Positions 20,001 to 28,220 of a stretch of 64,000 nucleotides of DNA are shown here, piece after piece. This stretch comes from Polyangiaceae bacterium. GTDB taxonomy: Bacteria; Myxococcota_A; Polyangia; Polyangiales; Polyangiaceae. Location: positions 1 through 64,000 of the forward strand of contig JAHBVX010000010.1 in NCBI GenBank assembly GCA_019637295.1, in the 5' to 3' direction. Under the pieces are notes generated by a model. It saw only the letters and a program-made list of their open reading frames with translations, did no database searches and had not been told where the DNA came from. Both the position numbers and the translations under genes were made by a program. Numbering within the stretch: position 1 is the first letter of the stretch; each line of letters starts with the position of its first letter.

Positions 20001-22397
20001 ACGCCCTACGCGCGGCAGTTCTTGCCCACGCTTCCGCGTCCGGACGTGGACTCGGTCAGCGGCGTGCCGCCCTCCGTCGCGCTCGAGCAGCGCACGGCGC
20101 GCGCCGGCGGTCGCTCCACCGTGGCCACGGTGACCGAGGTCGCCCACTACCTGCGCTTGCTCTTCGCCAAGCTCGGCACACCGCACTGCCCGAGCCACGA
20201 CAAGCCCATCACCACGACCTCGCGCGACGCGCTGCGAGCTCGCTGCGCGGCGTCTCGCAGCCGTCGGGAGCTGCTCGCGCCCGTCGTTCGCGCGAGGAAG
20301 GGGCTCTACCTCGATGTGTTCACCGCCGCGGCGCGTGACGGCATCGAACTGGCCTATTGTGATGGCGAGCTGGTGGCGACGGACACTCCGCCCCGGCTCA
20401 GCCGCAGTCGAGAGCACACCATCGATCTGGTGATGGCCAACCTGTCGCCAACCACGGCGCCGGAGCCGGAGGTGTTCGAGCGCGCCCTTCGCTGGGGCGC
20501 GGGCTCTATCAAGCTGAGGGACGCCAAGGGTCGAGAAGAGCTGCTGTCGACGATCAGCGCGTGCCCGGACTGCGGTCTGTCCATCCCCGAGCTCGACCCG
20601 CGCTGGTTCTCGTTCAACACGCTGCAGGGGCAGTGCGAGCGCTGTCAGGGCGAAGGTGTGGTGAGCCGCGTGCGACGCCAGCGTGGCCGCCAGAGCAAGG
20701 CGGTGGAGGTGTTCGAGCTCTGCTCGACCTGCGCTGGCGCGCGCCTCGCGCCCATACCTCGCGCGGTACGCCTGCTCGGATCGGGCTACCCCGAGGTCGT
20801 GAGCAAGTCCGTGGGGGCGCTCAGGCGAGAGCTGCGCAAGTGGCGCTTCGCCGGACGCGCGGCGGAGGTCGCCAAGCCCATCTTGCGTGAGCTCGAGCGA
20901 CGGCTCGAGTTCTTGGACGACGTTGGGCTCGACTACTTGTCGCTCGATCGCTCGGCCAAGACGCTCTCCGGCGGTGAAATGCAGCGCCTTCGTCTCGCCG
21001 CGCAGCTCGGTACGGGGCTCACGGGCGCGTTGTACGTGCTCGACGAGCCGACCATCGGATTGCACGCGCGGGATACCGGCCGGCTGTTGCGCAACCTACG
21101 TCGCTTGGTCGACACCGGGTCCACCGTGCTGGTGGTGGAGCACGACGCCGAGACCATCGCTGCGGCCGACTGGTTGGTGGATCTCGGTCCCGAGGGGGGC
21201 AGTCGCGGAGGCCAGGTCATCGCGCAAGGTCCGCCCGCGCAAGTGCTCGGGAACCACGACTCGCCCACGGGCAGGGCCCTGTCGAGCGCGCCCGTGCTGC
21301 GCCGCGGCCGACCCATCCCGGCCGCGCATCCTCGCGTGCTGCTCACGGGCGCGAACGCCCACAACCTGCGCGACGTGGAGGTCGGTTTCCCGGTCGGCCG
21401 CTTGACGGTGGTCGCGGGCGTGAGCGGCTCCGGCAAGAGCACGCTCGTGCGGCAGGTGCTGCTGCCAGCGCTGCGCGAGCGGCTCGGGCTCGTCACCGAG
21501 CCGCCCCTCGGCCGCTTCAGCGTCTCGTTGGCTGGGGCCATCGAGCGGGCGGTGGCGGTCGATCAGAGCCCCATCGGGCGCACGCCGCGCTCGGTGCCGG
21601 CCACGTTCCTCGGCATCTGGGACGTCATTCGCAAGCTCCTCGCGCTGAGCCCGGACGCGCAGGTGCTCGGCTTCGACGCGGCGCGCTTCTCGTTCAACAC
21701 GCCCCGCGGTGGGCGCTGCCCGGCGTGCGAGGGGCAGGGCGTGACCACCCACGAGATGAGCTTCCTCCCGGACGTGGTGACGCCCTGCGCGGTGTGTGAG
21801 GGCCATCGCTTCGAGCCTCAGACCCTCGGGGTACGCCTGCTGGGGCTGAGCGCAGCGGAGCTCTTGGAGCTGACGGCGGAGCGTGGCGCGGAGGTGTTCC
21901 GCAATCACCCGCAGGTCAGCGGCCCGCTGCGCACGCTGGTCGATCTGGGCGCGGGCTACATCCGCCTGGGTCAAGGCTCACACACCTTGAGCGGCGGCGA
22001 AGCTCAGCGCCTCAAGCTCGCCGCGGAGCTGACCGCGACCGCGCGTCACCAGCCCACGCTCTACGTGCTGGACGAACCGACCACAGGGCTGCACGTCGCG
22101 GACGTTCAGAAGCTCGTGACGGTGCTCGACCGCTTGGTCGAGCGCGGCGACACGCTCGTCGTGATCGAGCACCATCCAGAGGTCATCGCGGGTGCGGACT
22201 GGGTCATCGAGCTCGGCCCCGAGGGTGGCGACGGCGGGGGCCGCGTGGTGGCTCAGGGGCCACCCGGCGTCGTCGCCAAGCGCAAGACCGCGACGGGCGT
22301 CGTGCTGGCGAGGTTGCTGGGCGCGGGCGCCGCTACTCGCGCGGTGGGAGACGCTTCTGCTTCGGTCCCGGCGGCGCCGCGTGCCCGCCGCGCTTGA
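17055..22397 (+). CDS. uvrA: Tandem double-length UvrA (excinuclease ABC subunit A-like), four ABC modules
   Basis: This 1,780-aa protein is nearly twice the usual UvrA length (about 940). It contains two complete UvrA-like units. Walker A motifs lie near residues 31 (GVSSAGKSS), 612 (GPSGSGKST), 955 (GPSGSGKST) and 1455 (GVSGSGKST). Each has an ABC signature (TLSGGEAQR or TLSGGEMQR) and a Walker B (LDEPTVGLH, LDEPSAGLH, LDEPTIGLH, LDEPTTGLH). Zinc-finger CxxC pairs occur (CPECARPLEPP, CDACAGEGYETVE, CPDCGLSIP, CPACEGQGV). Typical UvrA blocks such as GQRRFVESFSPYARQFL occur in both halves. UvrA recognises bulky DNA damage with UvrB. A single-chain pseudo-dimer is likely. The longer open frame upstream covers the CRISPR array and is not coding. 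Its 3' end overlaps the convergent helicase gene by 65 bp. Confidence 0.9.
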   Translation: MHPISVERAWTHNLKGVSLRLEPGTVVVFTGVSSAGKSSLALDTLYAEGQRRFVESFSPYARQFLERLERPPVDRLEPIAAAIAVDRSAPVKSSRSTVATMADLEPYLAALFTREAQPVCPVHDAEGVALDVAGAVGRALGLGVDRAVLTHPLHVRSAEHYLEVRDNLAHDGYRRVWLAGQAREIDTVKPSEVLGPELEVVLDRVKLAAVDASRLAQAIEQGWQRGKGVVHVHTPSRDLLLRQGISCPECARPLEPPRAGLFSYESPLGACPECRGFGRTIGIDFQKVIPDPELTLKKRAIRPWAGKSTTWERAELAKLCRRHDIPMDVPWNQLAAGHKRLVIDGDGSFDAGLFPGVQGWFQWLETRTYKMHVRVLLSRYRAYELCTECQGQRLNPTALSYRVGGQTLAEWHALEVGLARTALDAISPKTGQGALAKSELATRLAYLERVGLSYLTLDRQARTLSGGEAQRVTLTRALGTSLHNALFVLDEPTVGLHPSDVAPLAQILGELALRNNVVVVVEHDPALILAADRVVELGPGAGPAGGHITARGSLAEVTATGGATARALAGVGEARASGREPSGWLCIHGASENNLRDVSVEVPLGVLTAVTGPSGSGKSTLAVDVLYRALGRHFRLKDVPAPGRHQRIDGLQVLRRAVLVDQSPLGRTSRGNAATYTKAWDVLRALYAAEPEAQARGLSASHFSFNVAGGRCDACAGEGYETVEMQFLADVRLSCPVCKGRRFQEVVLEVRHRGRSIAELLEATVDDVLQSYAAVAAINRALGPAKKLGLGYLVIGQPLSTLSGGEAQRLKLARALGDDNRGAVYVLDEPSAGLHADEVAHLLAACDAILAGGGSVVAVDHDPELIARADHIIDLGPGAGRAGGRVVFTGSPEQALAADTLTADALRARATRALPAAKPSRGEPARAAIEVVRAREHNLREVSVRVPHQALTVVTGPSGSGKSTLAFDVIFAEGQRRFVETLTPYARQFLPTLPRPDVDSVSGVPPSVALEQRTARAGGRSTVATVTEVAHYLRLLFAKLGTPHCPSHDKPITTTSRDALRARCAASRSRRELLAPVVRARKGLYLDVFTAAARDGIELAYCDGELVATDTPPRLSRSREHTIDLVMANLSPTTAPEPEVFERALRWGAGSIKLRDAKGREELLSTISACPDCGLSIPELDPRWFSFNTLQGQCERCQGEGVVSRVRRQRGRQSKAVEVFELCSTCAGARLAPIPRAVRLLGSGYPEVVSKSVGALRRELRKWRFAGRAAEVAKPILRELERRLEFLDDVGLDYLSLDRSAKTLSGGEMQRLRLAAQLGTGLTGALYVLDEPTIGLHARDTGRLLRNLRRLVDTGSTVLVVEHDAETIAAADWLVDLGPEGGSRGGQVIAQGPPAQVLGNHDSPTGRALSSAPVLRRGRPIPAAHPRVLLTGANAHNLRDVEVGFPVGRLTVVAGVSGSGKSTLVRQVLLPALRERLGLVTEPPLGRFSVSLAGAIERAVAVDQSPIGRTPRSVPATFLGIWDVIRKLLALSPDAQVLGFDAARFSFNTPRGGRCPACEGQGVTTHEMSFLPDVVTPCAVCEGHRFEPQTLGVRLLGLSAAELLELTAERGAEVFRNHPQVSGPLRTLVDLGAGYIRLGQGSHTLSGGEAQRLKLAAELTATARHQPTLYVLDEPTTGLHVADVQKLVTVLDRLVERGDTLVVIEHHPEVIAGADWVIELGPEGGDGGGRVVAQGPPGVVAKRKTATGVVLARLLGAGAATRAVGDASASVPAAPRARRA

Positions 22398-24183
22398 GCG
22401 GACGGTCCCGGCGTTCGAACCCTGGACGCGTCGCCCGCTGCGGCTCGTGTCGGGCGCGGCTGATGGGGACCCCGCGCCCGCGCAAGCGAAGCAAGGCGCC
22501 GTCGTCGAGCAGCGCCAGCGCGATCTCCGTGGGAAGCCAAACCAGCGTGCGGTTCGGTTGCACGTCGATGCGGCCGATGCTCTTGCCCGGGATGCCGAAG
22601 TCCCCCGCGAGGGCGCCGACGATGTCCTGCGGACGGACCCCGCGTCCGCTGCCCATGGGCAAGAACAGCTCGAGCTCCTCCCCCGGCTCGACGCGCGGCC
22701 GAGTGTCGTCCCGCGGCGGTCTGGGGCCCGGCGCTGGCCTGTCGTCTCGTGCGGACCACTCGGCACGCGCGGGTCGCTCCGAGCGCACCGGACGCTCCGA
22801 GCGCACCGGACGCTCCGAGCGACCCGGGAAGGACTCGCGCACACGCGCCCAGGCCGGCGGACGCGGATCCGGAGTCGAGGTGACGTCCACGCCGCGGGCG
22901 TCGGCGAACGCGCGCAAGAGCGCGCCGACCACGACCGGGGCTGGGGCACGCGACAGTAGCTCGCTGGCGAGCGCTTCCACGGCGGGTGGCATCGGAACCT
23001 CTAGCTGGGTCTCGATGTCCGCGGTCAGTCGCGCGCGCCGCTTCTCCACGATCTGCGCGTCGGACGGGGGCTCGACGCGCTCGATGCGCGCGCCGAGCAC
23101 TCGCTCGAAGGTGCGCACTCGGCCCATCTCTCGTGGTGTCACCAAGCTGGTGGCCACGCCGGCGCGCCCGGCGCGCCCGGTTCTCCCGATGCGGTGCACG
23201 TAGCTCTCGAGATCCGTCGGCAGGTCCAGGTTCACGACGTGCGCGAGCTGGTCTACGTCGAGGCCGCGGGCGGCCACGTCCGTCGCGACCACCACGTCGA
23301 GCCGACCCGAGCGCAAGCGGCCGAGCACCTGCTCGCGCGCGCCCTGGGTCAGGTCGCCATGCAGCGCGTCGACCGAGACGCCGCGGGCTGCCAGCGTCGC
23401 GGAGACCTCCGCCGCCCCCGCTCGGGTGCGCGAGAACACCAGCGTGCGCTCCCCCGGCTCGATGGCCAACAGCCTCGCTAGCGCCTCGGCCTTGTTCAGC
23501 TGGGGGACGAGCAGGTAGCGCTGGGTGATGTGCTGGGTCGAGTGCGCTCGCTCCTCGACCTCGACCTCGACCGGATCCGTCAGGTGCTTGCGCGCGATGG
23601 ACCGGATGGGCGCGGGCATGGTCGCCGAGAACAACACGAACTGGCGCGTGGGCGGCGTGGCGCCGAGGATGCGCAGCACGTCGTCGATGAAGCCCATGCG
23701 CAGCATCTCGTCGGCCTCGTCGAGTACGAGCACCTCGAGCTTGGACAGATCGAGGGTCTTGCGATCCAGGTGATCGAGCACGCGACCCGGTGTACCCACC
23801 ACCACGGACACGCCCCGCGACAGCGCCGCGAGCTGGGGGGCGTAGGCCACGCCGCCATACAGCGTGACGATCTTGACCGGCAGCTCGCGCGCGTAGCTGC
23901 GGAGCGCCTCCGTCACCTGAACCGCGAGCTCGCGGGTGGGCGCGAGCACCAAGGCGCGCACGTGCGGCCCGGTGTCCTTCACGCGCTCGAGCAGCGGCAG
24001 CCCGAAGGCGGCCGTCTTGCCAGACCCGGTGCGCGCCTTGCCCACCACGTCCCGGCCCGCCATCAGCGCGCCGATGGCGCTGACCTGGATCGGGGTCGGT
24101 GTGTCGAAGCCCAACCGAGTGACGGCGGCGACGAGGCGCGGATCGAGTCCGAACTGGTCGAACGAGTGGGAGGCGAGGGTCAT
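22333..24183 (-). CDS. deaD: DEAD-box RNA helicase with C-terminal RNA-binding domain
   Basis: This 616-aa protein has the full DEAD-box set: GFDTPTPIQ (Q motif), ARTGSGKT (I), PTRELA (Ia), GTPGR (Ib), VLDEADEML (II), FSATMP (III), TDVAARGLD (V) and HRIGRTGRAG (VI). After the helicase core come a linker, an Arg/Glu/Pro repeat region (SERPVRSERPVRSERPAR) and a DbpA-type RNA-binding domain (VRPQDIVGALAGDFGIPGKS, then RIDVQPNRTLVWLP). A basic tail ends in KQKRLPPRE. Such helicases act in ribosome assembly and RNA remodelling, especially in the cold. The start is ATG 24183. It overlaps the uvrA gene tail to tail. CsdA/DeaD versus DbpA assignment is uncertain. Confidence 0.93.
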   Translation of the reverse strand: MTLASHSFDQFGLDPRLVAAVTRLGFDTPTPIQVSAIGALMAGRDVVGKARTGSGKTAAFGLPLLERVKDTGPHVRALVLAPTRELAVQVTEALRSYARELPVKIVTLYGGVAYAPQLAALSRGVSVVVGTPGRVLDHLDRKTLDLSKLEVLVLDEADEMLRMGFIDDVLRILGATPPTRQFVLFSATMPAPIRSIARKHLTDPVEVEVEERAHSTQHITQRYLLVPQLNKAEALARLLAIEPGERTLVFSRTRAGAAEVSATLAARGVSVDALHGDLTQGAREQVLGRLRSGRLDVVVATDVAARGLDVDQLAHVVNLDLPTDLESYVHRIGRTGRAGRAGVATSLVTPREMGRVRTFERVLGARIERVEPPSDAQIVEKRRARLTADIETQLEVPMPPAVEALASELLSRAPAPVVVGALLRAFADARGVDVTSTPDPRPPAWARVRESFPGRSERPVRSERPVRSERPARAEWSARDDRPAPGPRPPRDDTRPRVEPGEELELFLPMGSGRGVRPQDIVGALAGDFGIPGKSIGRIDVQPNRTLVWLPTEIALALLDDGALLRLRGRGVPISRARHEPQRATRPGFERRDRPLKRGGHAAPPGPKQKRLPPRE

Positions 24184-24306
24184 GTCGAGAGGGCTCAGCG
24201 ATCAGGCTCCGGCCCAAGACGCCGAGTCGCTACTACTGCACTCCGTGGCGCTGTGCCACTAATTCGACGACCCCCGCGCGCGGGCGCGGGCGACTCCGCC
24301 GCCGGG

Positions 24307-25635
24307 TCAACTGGCGGGTGCGGCCGCCTGTTCGTCGTCGGGCTCCTCGGCCCGTGGAGCGACGCCGCTCGGGTACGTGCTGCGGATGAGCTTTCCGACG
24401 GTGAGTCCCTGCACCACGATCGAGAACACGACGATCACGTAGGTGGCCGTCAGGACTGCGTTGCGACCCTCGAACTCCGGCAATTTCATGGCCAGCGCCA
24501 CGCTGATGCCACCCTTCAGACCGCCCCAGGTGAGCACGCGCACGGTGCCCCGATCGATGTCCCGCTTCAGGCGCAGCACCGTGACGGGCACGAACACGCC
24601 GAGGAAACGCGCCAGCAACACGGCTGGGATCAGCACCGCAGCGACCCACAGGTACGAGGCGCGCGAGTAGTCGATGGCGAAGACCTCCAGGCCGATGAGC
24701 AGGAACAGCACGGCGTTCAGCAGCTCGTCCAGGAAGGTCCAGACCACGTCCAGGTTCTGCGAGGTCTGCGCGCTCATGGCGGTGAGCCGGCCGCGGTTGC
24801 CGATGAACAGGCCTGCCACCACCGCGGCCAGCGGCGCGGAGAGGTGCAACCGCGAGGCGACGAACCCAATGCCGAAGACGGTCGCGACGGAGATCAAGAT
24901 CTCCAGGTTGGGTTCGTCCAGGGTCTTGAACGCGCGATAGCACGCGTAACCGGCGACGAGACCCAGCACCACGCCGCCGACGATCTCTTTGAGCAGCACG
25001 GTGGTGACGCGTCCGGGGCTCATGGCCTCGTCCGCTGCGGCGTCGCCGCCGGTCATCATCGCCACGCCCACGCCCACGAGCACGGTGAAGACCACGACGC
25101 CGGTGCCGTCGTTGAACAGGCTCTCGCCGATGACCTTCATCTCTAGCTGCTTGGGCGCCTTGGCGGCCTTCATGATGCCGAGGACGGCGATGGGATCCGT
25201 CGGCGAGATCAGCGCGCCAAACACCAGGCACCAGATGAACTGGATGTCGACGCCGAACGCGCGGAACAGCGCGTAGGCGGAGCAGCCGGCCACCGCGGTG
25301 CTGATCAACACGCCCACCGACGCGAGCGAGAGGATGACGGAGAGGCGCTTCTTGAGCTTGCCCAGATCCGTGTGCAGCGCCCCTGCAAACAGCAGGAGAC
25401 TCAACATGCCGCTCAGGACGGTGTCCGCGAAGTTGATCTCGAGCACCATGGCGCGCACTTGCGCGCCCACGTCCCAGCTGGGGACCAACGCGTCGAGCGC
25501 CAGCACACAAAACGACGCGAGCAGCCCGCTGACCAGGAGACCGATGGCGAACGGCAGCTTGAGCAGGTGGTGGTTGAGGAAGCCGAACGCCGCGGCGAGC
25601 ACGAGCAGGACAGCGGCAGCGTCTAGCAGGGCCAT
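24307..25635 (-). CDS. CPA1-family Na+(K+)/H+ antiporter
   Basis: This 442-aa protein has about 12 predicted hydrophobic segments. It carries hallmark CPA1 motifs: ALISPTDPIAVLGIM (ion-binding Asp in the ND/TD region), VIGESLFNDGTGVVVF, and LTWGGLKGGISVALAM near the C-terminal third. Conserved GxLHTDLGKLKKR precedes helix 4. It would exchange cytoplasmic Na+ or K+ for H+ in the inner membrane for pH and salt homeostasis. The cytoplasmic tail is very short, so large regulatory domains are absent. It is a single gene, with 54 bp separating it from the next minus-strand gene. Confidence 0.92.
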   Translation of the reverse strand: MALLDAAAVLLVLAAAFGFLNHHLLKLPFAIGLLVSGLLASFCVLALDALVPSWDVGAQVRAMVLEINFADTVLSGMLSLLLFAGALHTDLGKLKKRLSVILSLASVGVLISTAVAGCSAYALFRAFGVDIQFIWCLVFGALISPTDPIAVLGIMKAAKAPKQLEMKVIGESLFNDGTGVVVFTVLVGVGVAMMTGGDAAADEAMSPGRVTTVLLKEIVGGVVLGLVAGYACYRAFKTLDEPNLEILISVATVFGIGFVASRLHLSAPLAAVVAGLFIGNRGRLTAMSAQTSQNLDVVWTFLDELLNAVLFLLIGLEVFAIDYSRASYLWVAAVLIPAVLLARFLGVFVPVTVLRLKRDIDRGTVRVLTWGGLKGGISVALAMKLPEFEGRNAVLTATYVIVVFSIVVQGLTVGKLIRSTYPSGVAPRAEEPDDEQAAAPAS

Positions 25636-25689
25636 GGTCCAGCGCTTAACCGCGCCCTGGACGACCGTCTACCCGAGTTCGGCCACGGA

Positions 25690-26475
25690 CTAGCGCTGGG
25701 GTAGCTTCAGGCGCCCCTTCTTGGCCGGAGCGGTGCTCGTGGGCGGGGGCGGTGGCAAGGTATTGGCCGGCGGGGGCGCGGTCGTGGCCGGCGGGGGCGT
25801 GGTCGTGGCTGGTGGCGGCGCGGTCGTGGTCGTCGCGGTGGGCTTCGGCTTGGTGGTCGTGGTGGGCTTGGGGGTCGCCGGCTTGACGGTGCTGATGGGC
25901 GGCGGGGGTGGCTCGTCGATGACGGGAGGCGACTCGATGACGGGGTCGGACGCTACCACCGGCGCGACCTCCACCGCCGGTCCGGTCGGCAGGTCCAGCG
26001 GCTGTGCTGGGGCGTCGCTGCTCGACTCGCGGCCTTGAACGACCAACACCACCACGATCAAGCCCCCGAGCAGCGCGAGCAGTCCGACCAGCCCTCCGAT
26101 CAGCATGCCGTTGCCACCCCCGCCGCGCGCCGCCTGGGGCGGCGGCGCATGGTGGACGAACGGCGCACCCGCAGCGGGTCGCTGCGCCACGTAGGGTGCG
26201 GGCGCGTACGCGGGAGCGTAGGCCGGTGCCGCCACGTGAGGCGCCGGAGCTGGCGCCCCCGCTACCGGGGGAAATGCACCGGGTGCGGCGTCGAAGAGCG
26301 GCGGCTCGCCCGGGACGGTCTTGCCGGCCTTGGCATACTCGGGGCTGGCCTGCGGCGGATCGAGCGGCGCGTCGTCCGCCGTGACCACGGTCCCACCGGC
26401 GCCCCCCGCGGGCCGCGCCCCCGGCGTCATCGCCGCCGTCGGACGGGCGGGGCTCTTGGACTGCTCGTCGCTCAT
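25690..26475 (-). CDS. Single-pass membrane protein with Pro/Ala- and Thr/Pro-rich arms
   Basis: The 261-aa product has a soluble N-terminal half rich in Ala/Pro (APAYAPAYAPAPYVAQRPAA). One membrane span follows (GMLIGGLVGLLALLGGLIVV, about residues 125-148), then a periplasmic arm of repeated TTTKPKPTATTTTAPPPATT. The layout, a Pro-rich cytoplasmic segment, one helix and a Pro/Thr tail, is the same as the C-terminal half of the Ser/Thr kinase at 32093-33760. It therefore resembles a kinase anchor without the kinase. No enzymatic domain is seen. A short basic end (KKGRLKLPQR) follows. Confidence 0.6.
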   Translation of the reverse strand: MSDEQSKSPARPTAAMTPGARPAGGAGGTVVTADDAPLDPPQASPEYAKAGKTVPGEPPLFDAAPGAFPPVAGAPAPAPHVAAPAYAPAYAPAPYVAQRPAAGAPFVHHAPPPQAARGGGGNGMLIGGLVGLLALLGGLIVVVLVVQGRESSSDAPAQPLDLPTGPAVEVAPVVASDPVIESPPVIDEPPPPPISTVKPATPKPTTTTKPKPTATTTTAPPPATTTPPPATTAPPPANTLPPPPPTSTAPAKKGRLKLPQR

Positions 26476-26546
26476 ACCCTAGCTCACTCGTGGATAGCGA
26501 ATTCTGCCGCCGCGCGCCAGCGCGGGCGTGGCCGCGCGGGAATTTG

Positions 26547-27239
26547 TCAGCGTTTTGCCTGCTCCACGGCCGTGAGCACCGCCACCTGGATCGCGAGCCG
26601 CCGCGACGGCGCGATCTGGCTGCCGTCCACCTCCACGAGCTGGAAACGATCCCGGACCCGGTCCCCCACCGTCTTGACCTCGGACTGCTCGATCTGCACG
26701 CCCTGCTCGTGCAGCGCGCGCGCGAGCGCGAACAGCAGGCCGGAGCGGTCCCCGGTCTCCACCTCGAGGGTCGTCAGCTTGCCGTCGGCGCCCTCGTGAA
26801 AGCGCACGGTCGTCTCGACCGCACCCTTGTCGGGCGCGGGGGAGAGCGCGAGCAGCGTGGCTGCGTCCACCCGGCCCTCGCACAGATCCGCGAGCAAGCG
26901 ATCGAGCTCGCCCACCTCGTCGGCGCCGAGGGGCTCGTCCCTGCGCTCGGGATCCGCGCGCCGAACCCAGAACAGATCGAGCGCCTCGGCGCGCCCCGCC
27001 GGCGTGCGGCGCGTGTAGGCCTCCGCGTCGAGCACGTCGATCCCGCGCAGCACGAGCGCCGCGGAGATGGTGGCGAGCAGCCCCGGCCGGTCGTCCGCCA
27101 CGATGCACAGCGCGCTCGACGCGCCGCGAGCTGGCTCCATCAATCCCGCATGGATGATCGCGGCGCCGCGGTCGCGCACGACGGTCGCATGCACGGCGCT
27201 GGCGTCATCATCATGGGCGGCGCGATACGCGCTGGACAT
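26547..27239 (-). CDS. Tandem ACT-domain protein (GlnD-like C-terminal regulator)
   Basis: This 230-aa protein has two ACT domains. The first is around residues 40-105 (LCIVADDRPGLLATISAALV, GIDVLDAEAYTR) and the second around 150-215 (LEVETGDRSGLLFALARALH, EQGVQIEQSEVKTVGDRVRD). The spacing and the DRPGLL/DRSGLL motifs match the sensory end of uridylyltransferase GlnD, but no nucleotidyltransferase or HD domain precedes them. It may sense an amino acid and act on a partner. ATG 27239 begins MSSAYRAAHDDD. A longer in-frame start at 27476 adds 79 Arg/Ser-rich residues without domain character and is rejected. Confidence 0.75.
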   Translation of the reverse strand: MSSAYRAAHDDDASAVHATVVRDRGAAIIHAGLMEPARGASSALCIVADDRPGLLATISAALVLRGIDVLDAEAYTRRTPAGRAEALDLFWVRRADPERRDEPLGADEVGELDRLLADLCEGRVDAATLLALSPAPDKGAVETTVRFHEGADGKLTTLEVETGDRSGLLFALARALHEQGVQIEQSEVKTVGDRVRDRFQLVEVDGSQIAPSRRLAIQVAVLTAVEQAKR

Positions 27240-27435
27240 AGACTCGCGAAACTCGCGAACGAAGGAGGTAGAAGGCGGTCGAGGGTGCACGGCGCTCCGG
27301 GGTCTAGCAGACCGTACGTTGCCACAGTGTTTCCTCGCGCGTACGACAATGCTCGAGAGCAGCGATTCCTTGCCGGTCCGACGCGGGCACGAACGGGTCG
27401 ACGACCTGAGTCGTGCCCGATGGCGGCGGGTGCCG

Positions 27436-28053
27436 TCAGTCGTCCACCGGGATTTGAGCGTATCCCCAGAGCTCATCGAACTTGGCGCGCACCCAAGGAT
27501 CGAGTGAATCCGCGAAATCGCGCGGCAGAGCGTTCGACCGGATGAGCTGAATGACGTCGTCCAGATCGCGGGGACGGTCAGGCGCGGTCATCCCGCTGGC
27601 GAGCTTCAGCTCGAGCAGCTTGGGCAGGGTGAGCGTGGCAGTTCCGCCGAGGTCGAGCGTGACCGAAGCCGGGTCCGGAAAGCGCACGGGCTTGGGTTTG
27701 CCGTCGCCCGGGTAGTCACCGGTGAGCAGGACGTCGATCTTCACGTTGTGCTCGGTGTCGCGCATCCCCGTGGACCCGGGGAAACGCTCGACCCAACCGC
27801 GCCCCAGCCAGCGCTGCTTGAAGCGGCTCAGGCCATCAGGAGTGAGCAGCACGTCGACGTCCTGGGTCAAACGCGCGTGCCCGTGCGCGGTGACCGCGAG
27901 CGCCCCGCAGATGGCGTAGGCGATGCCCATCTCGTTCAAGGTGGCGGCGAGCCGTCTGGCTGCGCGCTGGATGTCTGCGTCGCCCATGAAGTACCTTCGA
28001 GCGAGCTCGAGCCCGGACTCGTAGTTCTGCCGAATCTGCTCCGCAGTCAACAC
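27436..28053 (-). CDS. Nucleotidyltransferase-fold protein (AbiEii/MenT-like)
   Basis: This 205-aa protein has the minimal nucleotidyltransferase core: NEMGIAYAICGALAVTAHGH, then ARLTQDVDVLLT with the paired Asp that bind metal, and a third acidic strand VKIDVLLTGDYP. A C-terminal helical part (RPRDLDDVIQLIRSN) resembles substrate-binding helices of DUF6036/AbiEii proteins. The start is GTG 28053, with GGAGGA just upstream. The enzyme might modify tRNA as MenT-type toxins do or be a repair-type transferase, but no partner gene is obvious. It faces the POTRA lipoprotein gene divergently across 167 bp. Confidence 0.65.
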   Translation of the reverse strand: MLTAEQIRQNYESGLELARRYFMGDADIQRAARRLAATLNEMGIAYAICGALAVTAHGHARLTQDVDVLLTPDGLSRFKQRWLGRGWVERFPGSTGMRDTEHNVKIDVLLTGDYPGDGKPKPVRFPDPASVTLDLGGTATLTLPKLLELKLASGMTAPDRPRDLDDVIQLIRSNALPRDFADSLDPWVRAKFDELWGYAQIPVDD

Positions 28054-28100
28054 TCCTCCAGTGTACTCGTGCCCCGATGCAGCGTCGAGCTGTCGAGCGT

Positions 28101-28129
28101 GGGCGGATCGTCGAACAGGTTCGTTGTCT
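28101..28129. repeat. 29-bp exact repeat shared with the 29.4-kb outer-membrane gene
   Basis: GGGCGGATCGTCGAACAGG and the ten bases after it recur exactly at 29414-29442, inside the beta-barrel gene where they encode TTNLFDDPP on the minus strand. Here the copy sits in the divergent intergenic region upstream of the POTRA lipoprotein. It looks like a duplicated scrap of the outer-membrane gene. Confidence 0.85.
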
Positions 28130-28220
28130 GTCGGTCGGTGACTTCGAGCGCTCCGCGTCCGCCGGTGACGTCGATGAAAGACGAAGCCCGGGCACGCCCG
28201 ATGCACGGCACTGCGATCCA

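Noticed and set aside
17280-21065. A 1,261-codon open frame on the minus strand within uvrA
   Set aside because: It is the antisense shadow of a strongly conserved plus-strand gene in GC-rich DNA. Its translation has no recognisable domain and is dominated by Arg/His/Glu/Leu runs.
22405-22425. A T-arm-like motif (GTTCGAACCC) suggesting a tRNA
   Set aside because: It lies in the 3' coding part of the DEAD-box helicase, and no cloverleaf can be built around it. No other tRNA-like structure was recognised.
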